This document shows, piece after piece, positions 42,666 to 50,635 of a stretch of DNA of 64,000 bases (the stretch's first letter is position 1; every line of letters starts with the position of its first letter). The notes beneath the pieces are model-generated. The model was not told the DNA's origin, made no database searches, and saw nothing but the letters and a program-made list of their open reading frames with translations. Source of the DNA: Streptomyces sp. NBC_01551 (GTDB lineage: Bacteria; Actinomycetota; Actinomycetes; Streptomycetales; Streptomycetaceae); contig NZ_JAPEPX010000001.1 in the NCBI RefSeq assembly GCF_026339935.1, forward strand, positions 3,300,001 through 3,364,000. The letters are read 5' to 3'. The translations under genes were made by a program, and so were the position numbers.

Positions 42666-44684
42666 TCAGGGCCGTTCGGGGGAAGGGGCGGCGATCGCGC
42701 GGGCCGCCGCGATCTCCTGGCGCACCGGGGCCAGCACCGAGGCGGGGTCCTCGTCCCCGCCGCCCGCGGGCGGGGTGCGGACGGCTGCCGGGGTCCGGCT
42801 GCTGCGCACGCCTTCCGCCAGGCCGTGCAGCTCGGTGACGGCGGCGCTCACCTCGCCGGGGCCGGGTGCCTCGGCCCCGTGGTTGACCCGGACCCGGGCG
42901 GCCGTCGTCGCGTCCACGATCCGCTCGACGGCCACCACCAGCGGCCACCACGCGGCGGCCCGCGCCCCCGTCGGGGGCGGTTCGGTCAGGGCCCGCTGGA
43001 ACTCGCTCCGTACGCCCGACAGGTCCCGGTAGATCCGGCGCCGGGCCTGGAGCCGCGCCGTCCGCGCCGCCTGCCGTCCGCCCTCCGTGTCGGGGGTCAC
43101 CCCGCCGAACGCCCGCTCCACGTACCGGGCGGCGTCGTCCACGGTGTCGGCGAGCCGGTCCCCGATCCGGGTGCGCCAGCTTTCCGGCCACAGCAGGTAG
43201 CCCGCGATCAGGGTGATGGCGCAGCCGATCAGACTGTCCAGCAGCCGGGGCCGGATCAGGTCGAAGCCCTGGTGGTTGAGCTGGTCCGAGAGCAGCAGGA
43301 TCACCGGGGTGATCGCGGCGGTCTGGAAGGCGTACCCCTTCACGGAGAACACGGGGATCAGCGCGCCGAGCACCACCATCACCGGGACGTCCCACCAGCC
43401 GCGCGGCACCTCGGCGAGGACGGCGGCCGCGACGACCAGCCCGCCCGCCGTGCCCAGCGCACGCAGCAGGGCCCGCGAGAACACCGAGCCGAAGTCGGGC
43501 TTGAGGACGAAGGTGACCGTCAGCGCCACCCAGTAGGACCGTTCGAGCTCCACCACCGAGACCAGGATCTGCGCCAGCCCGATGCACAGCGCGAGCCGCA
43601 GCCCGTACCGCCAGGACGCCCCGGACAGCATCATGTCGCGCACGGCCCGCCGGGCCCGCACCCCCAGCGCGGCGGGCCGGCCGAGCCGGTCGTCCACGTT
43701 GTGCAGGTCCGGCTCGGGCAGCAGCACGATGGTCGCGGCGTGCCGCAGCGCGGCGTCGATGGCGCGCTCGGACGGGCTGTGCGCCGGGGGCAGCGACAGC
43801 GCGGGCGTCCCGGTGCGGCCCTCCTCCACGGCCACCGCCAGCTCCCGCACCGCGGCCGGGATCTGCGGCGGCAGCGGCCGGCCCCGCAGGTGCGCGGCGG
43901 GCGCGGCCTCCACCAGCGGGATCACCACGTTGAGCTGGGCCAGCATCCGCACCAGGGACGGGCTGCGGCCGTGCACCCGGGCGCGGCGGCCGAGCACCAG
44001 GTCGTAGGCCTGGTTGAGGGCGTGGGTGACCTGTTGGCGACACTCCTCGTACCCGGGGCCGCCGGCGGCCGCCAGGGTGTCGGCGAGTGCCCGGTAGGTG
44101 GCGGCGACGGCGGCCCGCTCGGGCTGTCTGCCGCGCAGCGGCCAGCCCAGCAGGCTCAGCGCGAGGACGAACAGGCCGCCCGCGCCGAGCAGCAGCGGCG
44201 CGGTCCACCAGGGCCGCGGCAGCGGCAGCCCGGCGCCGACGACGGCGTTGAGCAGGAGCAGCAGCCCGGACACGGAGGCGACCGTGCCGATCGAGGAGAT
44301 CATCCCGGAGACGAGGGCGACCAGGGTGAGGACACCGACGGCGACCCAGCCGTGGCCGAACACCAGGGTGCCGAGGGCGACGCCGACCGCGCCGAAGAGC
44401 TGCGGCACGGCGATGTTCAGGACCCGCATCCGGTAGGCGTCGGCGGTGTCGCCGATCACCCCGGACAGGGCGCCCATGGAGACGAGCGCCCCGTACTCGG
44501 GCTCGTCCAGGGCGAAGCCGACGGCCAGCGGGGCGGCCAGCGCGATGCCGGCCCGCGCCGCGGCCGCCCACGGGACCGGGGCACTGCTCGGCCGCAGTCC
44601 TTTGAGGAGCCAGGCGGGCGGGGCGAGTGCGGGGTGCCGGGGTCGCCCGGACGGTATGTGCTCGGTGCGTCGTTCGGTGGTCAT
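42666..44684 (-). CDS. FUSC-family (aromatic-acid exporter-like) membrane protein
   Basis: A 672-residue polytopic membrane protein with two sets of about six helices. The first set (RAGIALAAPLAVGFALDEPEYGALVSMGAL, LLLLLNAVVGAGLPL) and the second (YGLRLALCIGLAQILVSVVELERSYWVALTV, VILLLSDQLNHQGFDLIRPRLLDSLIG) are each followed by a helical cytoplasmic domain, as in FUSC/YccS/AaeB-like transporters. Substrates in the family are aromatic acids; here it is unknown. The ATG at 44684 was chosen because the first 38 residues of the longer frame are not conserved-looking. Downstream of a small membrane protein gene, same strand. Confidence 0.85.
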   Translation of the reverse strand: MTTERRTEHIPSGRPRHPALAPPAWLLKGLRPSSAPVPWAAAARAGIALAAPLAVGFALDEPEYGALVSMGALSGVIGDTADAYRMRVLNIAVPQLFGAVGVALGTLVFGHGWVAVGVLTLVALVSGMISSIGTVASVSGLLLLLNAVVGAGLPLPRPWWTAPLLLGAGGLFVLALSLLGWPLRGRQPERAAVAATYRALADTLAAAGGPGYEECRQQVTHALNQAYDLVLGRRARVHGRSPSLVRMLAQLNVVIPLVEAAPAAHLRGRPLPPQIPAAVRELAVAVEEGRTGTPALSLPPAHSPSERAIDAALRHAATIVLLPEPDLHNVDDRLGRPAALGVRARRAVRDMMLSGASWRYGLRLALCIGLAQILVSVVELERSYWVALTVTFVLKPDFGSVFSRALLRALGTAGGLVVAAAVLAEVPRGWWDVPVMVVLGALIPVFSVKGYAFQTAAITPVILLLSDQLNHQGFDLIRPRLLDSLIGCAITLIAGYLLWPESWRTRIGDRLADTVDDAARYVERAFGGVTPDTEGGRQAARTARLQARRRIYRDLSGVRSEFQRALTEPPPTGARAAAWWPLVVAVERIVDATTAARVRVNHGAEAPGPGEVSAAVTELHGLAEGVRSSRTPAAVRTPPAGGGDEDPASVLAPVRQEIAAARAIAAPSPERP

Positions 44685-44757
44685 TCCCGTTTCCGTGCCG
44701 CCGCTCGCGAATCGGTTCTTCTGGGGTGTAGTGCGGAGTTCTCGGTACGTTCCGAGC

Positions 44758-45585
44758 TTATGGGGTGCGGCGCACCCGGCCGACAACCCATGCGGCAAGG
44801 GCGGCCGCGAGGCCGATGGCGAGGATCACCCAGGCGGTGGTGCGCAGGAACGCGGTCAGGGCGTCGTACACCGCCTCGGCCGCCCGCGGATCGATGTCGG
44901 CCGGCAGGTCGTCGAGGGTGAGCCGGCGGCACACGTACACCGCGATCCACAGCAGGACGGCGCCGGCGGCGACGCCGAGCCCGGTGGCGATCACGGCCCG
45001 GCGGCGCCGGACGGCGACGGCGATCGCCGCCGCGGCCAGCACCACGGTCAGCGCGGGAAGCCAGACACCGGAGACCTGGAGCATGCGGAAACCCTTCCGG
45101 AGCGCGCCGAGGTCGTCGTACTCCATGACCTTGACCGAGAGGTGGCTCACCGGGATGCGGTCGGCGAAGGGCACCTCGTCGGCGACGAGCTCCCCCTTGA
45201 CCTGGGCTATGACGGGCGCGAGGTCGATGCTGACGGCGTCCCCGTGGCCGGTGGTGAGCGCGTTGAGGAACGCGGCGTGCGCGGCGCGGTTGGCCGCGTC
45301 CCAGGCGGTGCGGTAGGCGGGCGTCCCGGCGAAGGAGCGCAGGGCCTCGCCGAGCAGGGCGTCCACCCCGCCCTGGAAGGGGCCCGCGTCGATCTGCCCG
45401 GAGAGCCCGCGGGTGACCTGGGTGACGACGACGCCCTGCACGGCCGGGTTCCCGGCGAGCGGGGCCATGGCGGCGGTGTAGCGGTCGGCGTTTCCCAGCT
45501 CACGGTCGGCCCAGTACGCGACGGCGCTCGCGGGCACGAGGAGGGCCACGAGCGTGATGAGTACCGCCGACAGGAAGGTGCGCAC
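44758..45585 (-). CDS. Hypothetical membrane protein
   Basis: A 275-residue protein with one N-terminal helix (TFLSAVLITLVALLVPASAVAYW), an extracytoplasmic domain of about 170 residues, and three C-terminal helices ending in a basic tail. The domain contains RYTAAMAPLAGNPAVQGVVV and LVADEVPFADRIPVSHLSVKV, resembling Streptomyces proteins often annotated only as integral membrane proteins. The GTG at 45585 was chosen because upstream codons are an implausible Arg/Gly run. It faces a small divergent membrane protein gene across 211 bases. Confidence 0.75.
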   Translation of the reverse strand: MRTFLSAVLITLVALLVPASAVAYWADRELGNADRYTAAMAPLAGNPAVQGVVVTQVTRGLSGQIDAGPFQGGVDALLGEALRSFAGTPAYRTAWDAANRAAHAAFLNALTTGHGDAVSIDLAPVIAQVKGELVADEVPFADRIPVSHLSVKVMEYDDLGALRKGFRMLQVSGVWLPALTVVLAAAAIAVAVRRRRAVIATGLGVAAGAVLLWIAVYVCRRLTLDDLPADIDPRAAEAVYDALTAFLRTTAWVILAIGLAAALAAWVVGRVRRTP

Positions 45586-45796
45586 GTCACCAGGGAAAGG
45601 CGGCCGGGCGCCGGGCGCGAGCGGTGTTGCTGCGGGCGGGTGGCGCCCCGGCGCGCCCCCGCCTCGCCCAATCCCGCCCCCGCCTCGCTCCGTCCCGCCC
45701 CCGCGTCGCCCCCGGACCCGGCGGGCCAGGGGGATGATCCAGTTGCCGGTCGGGGGCGACGGGTGTGCTCTTGAGGCTGGGAGAGAGGAGCCCGTC

Positions 45797-46207
45797 ATGG
45801 CACATGCGGCACCCACCGCCTCGCAGCGGTACCGGCAGTCGTTGACGGACAACGCGAAGCACGTGAACGTCTTCTCCTTCGCGGGCCCGCTGGTCCTCGG
45901 ACTCTTCTACGGGCTCTGGGCCGCCTTCCTCGAGCGCGACAAGGGTCCGGTCACCGTGGCCAACGTCTTCTACGGCATCCTGTGCGGCGTGCTCTTCGCC
46001 GCCTGCCTGTTCGGCCTCGACCGGATGGGCACCAAAATGCTCGCGGAGCTGCGCGCCGCCGCGTACGGAGCCTTCGGAGGCGTCGCCATGGGCTACCTGT
46101 ACAGCCTCACCGGGCAGTCCATCCTCCGCTCCGTCACGATGGGCCTCGTGGTCGGCGCCGCCGTCGGAGCGGGAGCCTTTTACCGGTTCCACACGCGCGA
46201 GCCCTGA
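45797..46207 (+). CDS. Small membrane protein
   Basis: A 136-residue protein with about four hydrophobic segments (VFSFAGPLVLGLFYGLWAAF, ANVFYGILCGVLFAACLFGL, YGAFGGVAMGYLYSLTG, VTMGLVVGAAVGAGAFY). Not recognised. The ATG has a strong GAGAGGAG ribosome site ending 7 bases ahead. It is followed by a strong hairpin. The Gly-rich last helix could oligomerise, but no function is visible. Confidence 0.75.
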   Translation: MAHAAPTASQRYRQSLTDNAKHVNVFSFAGPLVLGLFYGLWAAFLERDKGPVTVANVFYGILCGVLFAACLFGLDRMGTKMLAELRAAAYGAFGGVAMGYLYSLTGQSILRSVTMGLVVGAAVGAGAFYRFHTREP

Positions 46208-46231
46208 CCGGGCCCGCTCCGTACCGCCGGC

Positions 46232-46277
46232 GGGCGGGAACCGGCGTACGCCCGAGGCGTGCGGCCGGTTCCCGCCC
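46232..46277. terminator. Bidirectional terminator
   Basis: Arms 46232-46244 and 46265-46277 pair over 13 bases, extended internally by GTACGC/GCGTGC-like pairing. It sits between a plus-strand membrane protein gene and a minus-strand small gene whose stops face each other. Confidence 0.8.
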
Positions 46278-46287
46278 CGGTGTGCGG

Positions 46288-46494
46288 TTACGCGGCCGAG
46301 TCGGCGGGGGCGGTCTGGCGGCGTTCGCTCGTCTCGGACGAGCCGGACTCGGCGTTGGAGTCGGCACCCGGCTCGCACTCGCGGGCGGCCGGGGTGTTCG
46401 CCGCCGGGGCTTCGGCCTTGCGGACCTGCGGGGTGAAGCGGGCGGCCTCGGCGCGGATCATCGCGTTCAGGGCGGCGTACGGGTCGATGGGCAT
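46288..46494 (-). CDS. Small hypothetical protein
   Basis: A 68-residue protein starting MPIDPYAALNAMIRAEAAR, followed by a disordered Ala/Glu/Ser-rich tail. The ATG has GAGG 8 bases ahead. No family recognised and no membrane segment. I have seen this kind of short protein in Streptomyces genomes but cannot name a role. Confidence 0.6.
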   Translation of the reverse strand: MPIDPYAALNAMIRAEAARFTPQVRKAEAPAANTPAARECEPGADSNAESGSSETSERRQTAPADSAA

Positions 46495-46552
46495 GGCGGA
46501 ACCTCACGTGTTCGAGGGGGGTGTGGGGGGTGCGCGCTGCTGCTCGGCCCGC

Positions 46553-46915
46553 TCAGCAGCGCAGGACCACACTCCGCACCGTCCGCCCGGACAGCGCCGG
46601 TTCGGCCGTCCCGAACGAGGCCACCCGCGTGGGCCCGTTCGGGTGTTTCACGTGAAACACCGCCCGCGGCAGTTGCCGCGCACCCGGAAGCACCCGCGCG
46701 ACCGTCCGTACGGCGGCCCGCACTTCGGGGTCCGCGGCGGGATCGGAGGGGCTCTCGGTGGGCTCGGCCGGGGCGGTGGAGGAGGCCGGACGGGAGTCCG
46801 CGACCGTCGTGGCGGCGGGTCCGGCACCGAAGACGCAGAGCAGCACGACACAGGCCACCGTCAGGGCCTTCGCCATCACCGCCCGGGTCTGCCGGGCATA
46901 CCGCGCGCCGCTCAT
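46553..46915 (-). CDS. Small secreted hypothetical protein spanning a parS site
   Basis: A 120-residue protein with an N-terminal hydrophobic helix (MAKALTVACVVLLCVFGAG at residues 14-32), a Pro/Ser/Ala linker, then a compact region ending RTVRSVVLRC. Start either the ATG at 46915 or the internal ATG at 46876. The codons for VFHVKH at 46643-46660 are the parS palindrome, so the coding sequence is constrained by a chromosome-segregation site, or the reading frame is fortuitous. No family recognised. Confidence 0.5.
   Translation of the reverse strand: MSGARYARQTRAVMAKALTVACVVLLCVFGAGPAATTVADSRPASSTAPAEPTESPSDPAADPEVRAAVRTVARVLPGARQLPRAVFHVKHPNGPTRVASFGTAEPALSGRTVRSVVLRC
46644..46659. other. 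parS centromere site (ParB-binding)
   Basis: TGTTTCACGTGAAACA again, in an 18-base palindrome with G and C flanks at 46643 and 46660, exactly the same core as at 40612-40627. It lies within the small secreted protein frame rather than between genes. Confidence 0.9.
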
Positions 46916-47030
46916 GCCCGCTCTGTGCCCCGCCGCGCCGCAGGACTTGCCGCCCGGGCCGTGTTCGTCCCCCGACCGGGGGAGGAAGACACCCCCCTCG
47001 GCTGACAGCGGGACGCCGCGCACCGCGCCG

Positions 47031-47750
47031 TCAGCCGGTGCGGTGACGGCCGGTGAGCCGCGCCAGCACGGCGCTCTCGCCGCCGAGCAGCCGCAGCCCG
47101 GCCCGCCGCTGACCTGGCGCGGACCTGGACCGGGACCGGGACGAGGACACCGGCGCGGAAGCGGGCCCGCCCGGATCCGCCTGGGCACCCGGGACACCGG
47201 CGGGCGAGACGCGCTCCACGGTGAACACGGCCGTACGGTGATCCGCGCGGGCGATCTCGATGGTGTCCCCGCGTCGCAGCCCGGCGAGGTGCAGCCCGTT
47301 GCCGGTGACGACGGCGATGCCGGCCGCTCCCGGCGTCGGGCCGGCGGCGTCCCAGATGACGCCGGACCCCTCCGCGAGCGCCGCCTCCCCGGCCCCGGTA
47401 CCGGCCCCTGCTCCGGTCCCCGCTCCGGCTCCCGCTCCGGCCCCGGTTCCGGTTCCGGTCAGCGGTACGTCCACGCCCAGGCTCGGGATCCGCAACCGCA
47501 GGGGCCGCGCCGAGCGCAGGGGTGCGATCCCGCTCCGCGCGGGCCCGGCCCCCTTGCCGGGGGCGTGCTCGCCGGCCTGCTCGAACTGCCGGACCAGTCG
47601 CCGGTGCCCGGACAGGCCCAGCGCGTGCGAGGGGAGCGCGTCGGCGGTGGTGGCCGTGGGCGCGGCTCCCTCCGTGCCGCGCAACATCCCTACACCGGTG
47701 CAGAGCAGAGTGACCGTCAGCCCACCGACGACCCACTTGGCGCGGGGCAT
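47031..47750 (-). CDS. Class E/F sortase-like protein without catalytic residues
   Basis: A 239-residue exported or membrane-anchored protein: N-terminal helix about 7-24, a linker, and a sortase-like barrel. RPLRLRIPSLGVDVPL at 82-97 and LAGLRRGDTIEIARAD through RTAVFTVERV at 155-181 align with class F sortases. The strand GIAVVTGN (144-151) corresponds to VIVGH-V-D, so the catalytic His is Asn and the loop after it is deleted; LRLLGGES (219-226) replaces LxTCGG, so the Cys is lost; the catalytic Arg is not apparent. Residues 98-122 are a Gly/Thr/Ala repeat. A GGAGGG site fits the ATG at 47750. A pseudoenzyme is the simplest reading. Confidence 0.7.
   Translation of the reverse strand: MPRAKWVVGGLTVTLLCTGVGMLRGTEGAAPTATTADALPSHALGLSGHRRLVRQFEQAGEHAPGKGAGPARSGIAPLRSARPLRLRIPSLGVDVPLTGTGTGAGAGAGAGTGAGAGTGAGEAALAEGSGVIWDAAGPTPGAAGIAVVTGNGLHLAGLRRGDTIEIARADHRTAVFTVERVSPAGVPGAQADPGGPASAPVSSSRSRSRSAPGQRRAGLRLLGGESAVLARLTGRHRTG
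47391..47460 (-). repeat. Hexanucleotide-like repeat encoding Gly-Thr/Gly-Ala
   Basis: Tandem six-base units related to CCGGTN-CCGGCN encode the Gly-Thr-Gly-Ala run in the sortase-like protein. This kind of repeat readily changes length. Confidence 0.6.
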
Positions 47751-47959
47751 GGCATTCCCTCCTGGTCGTCCGGCCCGGGCGGCCGGGTCCTGTGAGCAGT
47801 GGACCGTCCTCTGCCCATCCGCACATCGGCAAACGCGTGGGACCGAGGGGACGTCACCGGTGTGTCGTACCCGGCGTCCGACGTCTCGGCAGGTCGCGGC
47901 GGGTGTGAGCGTGCCGCCCCGAGGGATCGCGGGCGTACCGCCGAACGGGTGAGGGGCGG

Positions 47960-49021
47960 CTACAACGGGCGCTCGGGCCAGTCCAGCAGGCGGGCGCCGA
48001 TCACCGCGGTCTGGAGGGTGTAGCGCTGCACGGGGTCGCCCGGATCGGTCCCCGTCAGCCGGTGGATGCGCTCCAGCCGGTACGTCAGGGCCCGCACGCT
48101 CAGGTTCAGCCGCCGGGCCGCCTCGGCGCCGACGCAACCGGAGTCGAAGTACGCGGTCAGGGTGTCCAGCAGCGGGCGGGCCCCGCCGCGTCCGGCGCGC
48201 AGCGGCCCCAGCACGCTCAGCACCAGATCGGCCATCGCGGCCCGGTCCCGGGCCAGTACCGGGAAGACCAGCAGGTCGGCGGCGCGCAGCACGGGTCCCT
48301 CGAACCCCAGCCGGTCCGCGAGGTCGAGGGCGCCGCGGGCTTCCTCGTACGAGGTGACCACCCCGCCCGCGCCGGGGTGCGGGCGGCCGATCGCGATGAG
48401 CCCGCGTTCGCCGGCCGCCGCGTACGCCTGCTTCGCGAAGGCGCGCAGCACGTCATCCTGGTCGCCCGAGGCGACGCAGATGAGCAGCCCGTCCTTGGTG
48501 GCGAGGAGCACCGACCGGTCGCCGAACAGCCCGGTCAGCGCCGTCTCCACGCGCCGGATGGCCCGGCCGGTGTCCTCGTACGGCTCCGGTCCGCGCGCGA
48601 CGGCCACCGCGTGGGCGTGCGCCAGGTGCAGGCCGAAGCGGGCCGCGCGTTCGCTGAGCCGGCCGAGGTCGCTGCGGCCGAGCAGCAGGTCGTCGATGAA
48701 CTCCCGCCGGGCCGCCTCCTCCTGGCGCACCGCCAGCCGCTGGGCCCGCTCGTGGCCCTCGGCGAAGGCGTCGACGGCCTGTTCCACCGCGGCCATCACG
48801 TGGTCGGGGGTGATCCGCCCGCCGAGCGCCGCCCGGGTCGCGGCGAGGTGCGCGCCGACCAGGGCGCGGAGCCCGTATCCGGCCTCGGCGGCCTTCTCGC
48901 CGCAGGCGCGCCGGTCGTCGAGTTCGTCCCGCCCTGCCCGCCGGCCGGTCGCCGCCACCGAGTCGAGGATCCGGACGAAGCCCGCCACGTACTCCTCGGG
49001 TATCTCCTGCCCTGCCGCCAC
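47960..49021 (-). CDS. PucR-family transcription regulator
   Basis: A 353-residue regulator. The N-terminal 160 residues are helical with VRQEEAARREFIDDLLLGR; a central GGDEF-like PucR segment follows; the C-terminal helix-turn-helix (HTH_30) is LLDTLTAYFDSGCVGAEAARRLNLSVRALTYRLERI. PucR regulators sense purine or allantoin metabolites or other small molecules. A uricase gene lies 2.2 kb away (51199), which makes a purine link tempting but unproven since the cobalt genes intervene. GTG start at 49021. Confidence 0.85.
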   Translation of the reverse strand: MAAGQEIPEEYVAGFVRILDSVAATGRRAGRDELDDRRACGEKAAEAGYGLRALVGAHLAATRAALGGRITPDHVMAAVEQAVDAFAEGHERAQRLAVRQEEAARREFIDDLLLGRSDLGRLSERAARFGLHLAHAHAVAVARGPEPYEDTGRAIRRVETALTGLFGDRSVLLATKDGLLICVASGDQDDVLRAFAKQAYAAAGERGLIAIGRPHPGAGGVVTSYEEARGALDLADRLGFEGPVLRAADLLVFPVLARDRAAMADLVLSVLGPLRAGRGGARPLLDTLTAYFDSGCVGAEAARRLNLSVRALTYRLERIHRLTGTDPGDPVQRYTLQTAVIGARLLDWPERPL

Positions 49022-49107
49022 ACCAGCCCCTGAACATCGCCCGAAACCCTCATTCTCGCCGGTCGCGGGAGGGCGGTCGGTTCAAGGGCACTTGAGGGGA
49101 GTGGGCG

Positions 49108-49353
49108 TCACACCACGACGACGGCGACCGTGGCCGCCCCCATCAGGGCGGCGGCGAGGTGCATCGCGGGGTGGCCGTAGTCGCCGAACCAGAGGTGGCG
49201 GGCCAGGCCGCCGAGTGCGGCCAGGGCCGCCACGACGCCGATCTGGGCGATCAGGGTGGCGGCGGTGAAAGGGGCCAGGAGCAGGAGGACCGAGTTCAGC
49301 CAGAAGGGGGCAGCGCCCGTCCAGCCTCGCCATGCGGAGATCTCGGTCTGCAT
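49108..49353 (-). CDS. Small membrane protein after cbtA
   Basis: An 81-residue protein with two or three hydrophobic segments (LNSVLLLLAPFTAATLIAQIG, AALMGAATVAVVVV). Its ATG at 49353 lies 20 bases after the cbtA stop, so it is probably the last gene of the cobalt operon. No conserved family is recognised. A longer frame to 49425 overlaps cbtA and is less likely. Confidence 0.6.
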   Translation of the reverse strand: MQTEISAWRGWTGAAPFWLNSVLLLLAPFTAATLIAQIGVVAALAALGGLARHLWFGDYGHPAMHLAAALMGAATVAVVVV

Positions 49354-49372
49354 CTGCTCCGGCCCCTTGTCG

Positions 49373-50131
49373 TCAACCCGTCGGCTGCACAGCCTCCTTG
49401 GCGGTGCCACCGGGCACAAGAGCACGTTCGGCTAGATAACCGAAGGCGAGGCCGAAAGTCGTCCAGAGCGCGGCCTGGATGGCCAGGGACGCGAGCCGGA
49501 ACTGCCAGATGAGGACGGCCGGGAAGTCAGCCGGGACCTCGTTGATGCCGGGCAGGAACGCGTACGCGACGCCGATCACCGCGATGAACGCGAGCGCCGC
49601 GATGACCGAGGCGTTCCAGTTGCCCGTCTTGGGGGCGAGGCGGCGGCCCAGGATCAGGGCGCCCGAGGCGAGCAGCACGCTCAGGGCGATCATCAGCAGG
49701 TAGAGGACGGTGCGCCGGGTCGCCGTGTCCGGGTCGCCCACGGCCGGCGGGTTGGCGGGGTACTTGAAGAACGGCACCAGCGTGACGGTGACGAACAGGG
49801 CGCCGGTTACCAGGGCGGCCGTGGCCCGCGGGCCGAAGCGGCCGATCCGGCCCAGGGCGTAGCAGAAGACGAGCGCGGCGATGCCGCCGAGCGCGACGCC
49901 GTAGAGCAGGACGCCCGTACCGAGGCCGGCCGTGGCCTGGAGGGCCCGGCTGACCGGGGCCTCCTCGCCGTGGTCGTGCCCGCCGACGGCCGCGGCCGCC
50001 TCCTCGATCGCGATGGCAGCGTCGACCTTGGACTCGCCCAGCAGATACGCCACGAGGAACGCGGCGACACCGGCCAGCAGGCCGGCCAGCATGCCGCGCA
50101 CCAGCAGTACGCGGGGGGAAATGGTGTTCAC
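49373..50131 (-). CDS. cbtA: CbtA-family cobalt transporter subunit
   Basis: A 252-residue membrane protein of the CbtA family, predicted to have about five to six helices. The first starts RGMLAGLLAGVAAFLVAYLLGE; a His-rich loop GGHDHGEE follows, which could bind cobalt; and VPFFKYPANPPAVGDP is the conserved family motif. CbtA/CbtB proteins are predicted cobalt importers for cobalamin synthesis and are typically under B12 riboswitch control, as here. Its gene begins 34 bases after cbtB. Confidence 0.9.
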   Translation of the reverse strand: MNTISPRVLLVRGMLAGLLAGVAAFLVAYLLGESKVDAAIAIEEAAAAVGGHDHGEEAPVSRALQATAGLGTGVLLYGVALGGIAALVFCYALGRIGRFGPRATAALVTGALFVTVTLVPFFKYPANPPAVGDPDTATRRTVLYLLMIALSVLLASGALILGRRLAPKTGNWNASVIAALAFIAVIGVAYAFLPGINEVPADFPAVLIWQFRLASLAIQAALWTTFGLAFGYLAERALVPGGTAKEAVQPTG

Positions 50132-50165
50132 TTTTCGGTTTCCCTCGGGGAGATCGTGAGCGAGA

Positions 50166-50381
50166 TCAGTGGCAAGGGAAGCCGAGCAGGTGGCGGCCGT
50201 CGTGCAGCCACTCGTGGATGGTCTCGCCCTGGAAGACCGCGGTGGCGCCCTGCTCGACGCCGACGAAGTACAGCAGGACCAGCGTCAGGACGGCGGCGAA
50301 GACGGCCCACGGGGTGAGGGCGGAGAGGGAAATCGGGGCGATGGCGGCGGGAGCCGTCGTGGGCACGGCGGAGTGGGCCAT
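50166..50381 (-). CDS. cbtB: CbtB-family cobalt transporter subunit
   Basis: A 71-residue protein with one membrane helix (WAVFAAVLTLVLLYFVGVEQG) and the conserved metal-binding C-terminus HEWLHDGRHLLGFPCH, rich in His with a terminal Cys-His. The ATG has GGAGG 7 bases ahead. It is the first gene behind the cobalamin riboswitch and is followed by cbtA, the standard cbtB-cbtA order. Confidence 0.92.
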   Translation of the reverse strand: MAHSAVPTTAPAAIAPISLSALTPWAVFAAVLTLVLLYFVGVEQGATAVFQGETIHEWLHDGRHLLGFPCH

Positions 50382-50427
50382 GGCAGAACCTCCAGAGGGA
50401 ACACGCGTCCCGGTCAGTGGTGCTCTT

Positions 50428-50532
50428 GACGAAGGTGGCGGGTCTGACTTGCCTCTCTACCCAGCGTGCAGGAGGTTTCACAGTGGCGCGACCGTGCCGG
50501 AGTTTCACCGGTGCTTCCGTCATGCCTTCGTC
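50428..50532 (-). ncRNA. Cobalamin (AdoCbl) riboswitch
   Basis: On the minus strand the leader contains the B12-box hallmarks: GGTGAAACTCCGG, GCGCCACTGTGA, and AAGTCAGACCCGCC. An 8-base-pair outer stem closes the element (GACGAAGG at 50532-50525 with CCTTCGTC at 50435-50428). The leader reads directly into cbtB, and bound cobalamin would be expected to turn off translation or transcription of the cobalt importer. Confidence 0.9.
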
Positions 50533-50635
50533 ATGTCGTCCGAGACCGTACCGCGCGCATGGCTTGAACACCACGGCGTGTGTCCGCTGTCTCACGCCGT
50601 GGGCGCGCCCTTCGCGCGCCCTCTACGCTCCCCCC

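Noticed and set aside
40642..44571. A minus-strand frame of 1309 residues.
   Set aside because: Only 40642-41901 matches a histidine kinase; the rest is antisense or out-of-frame to the lipoprotein and FUSC genes.
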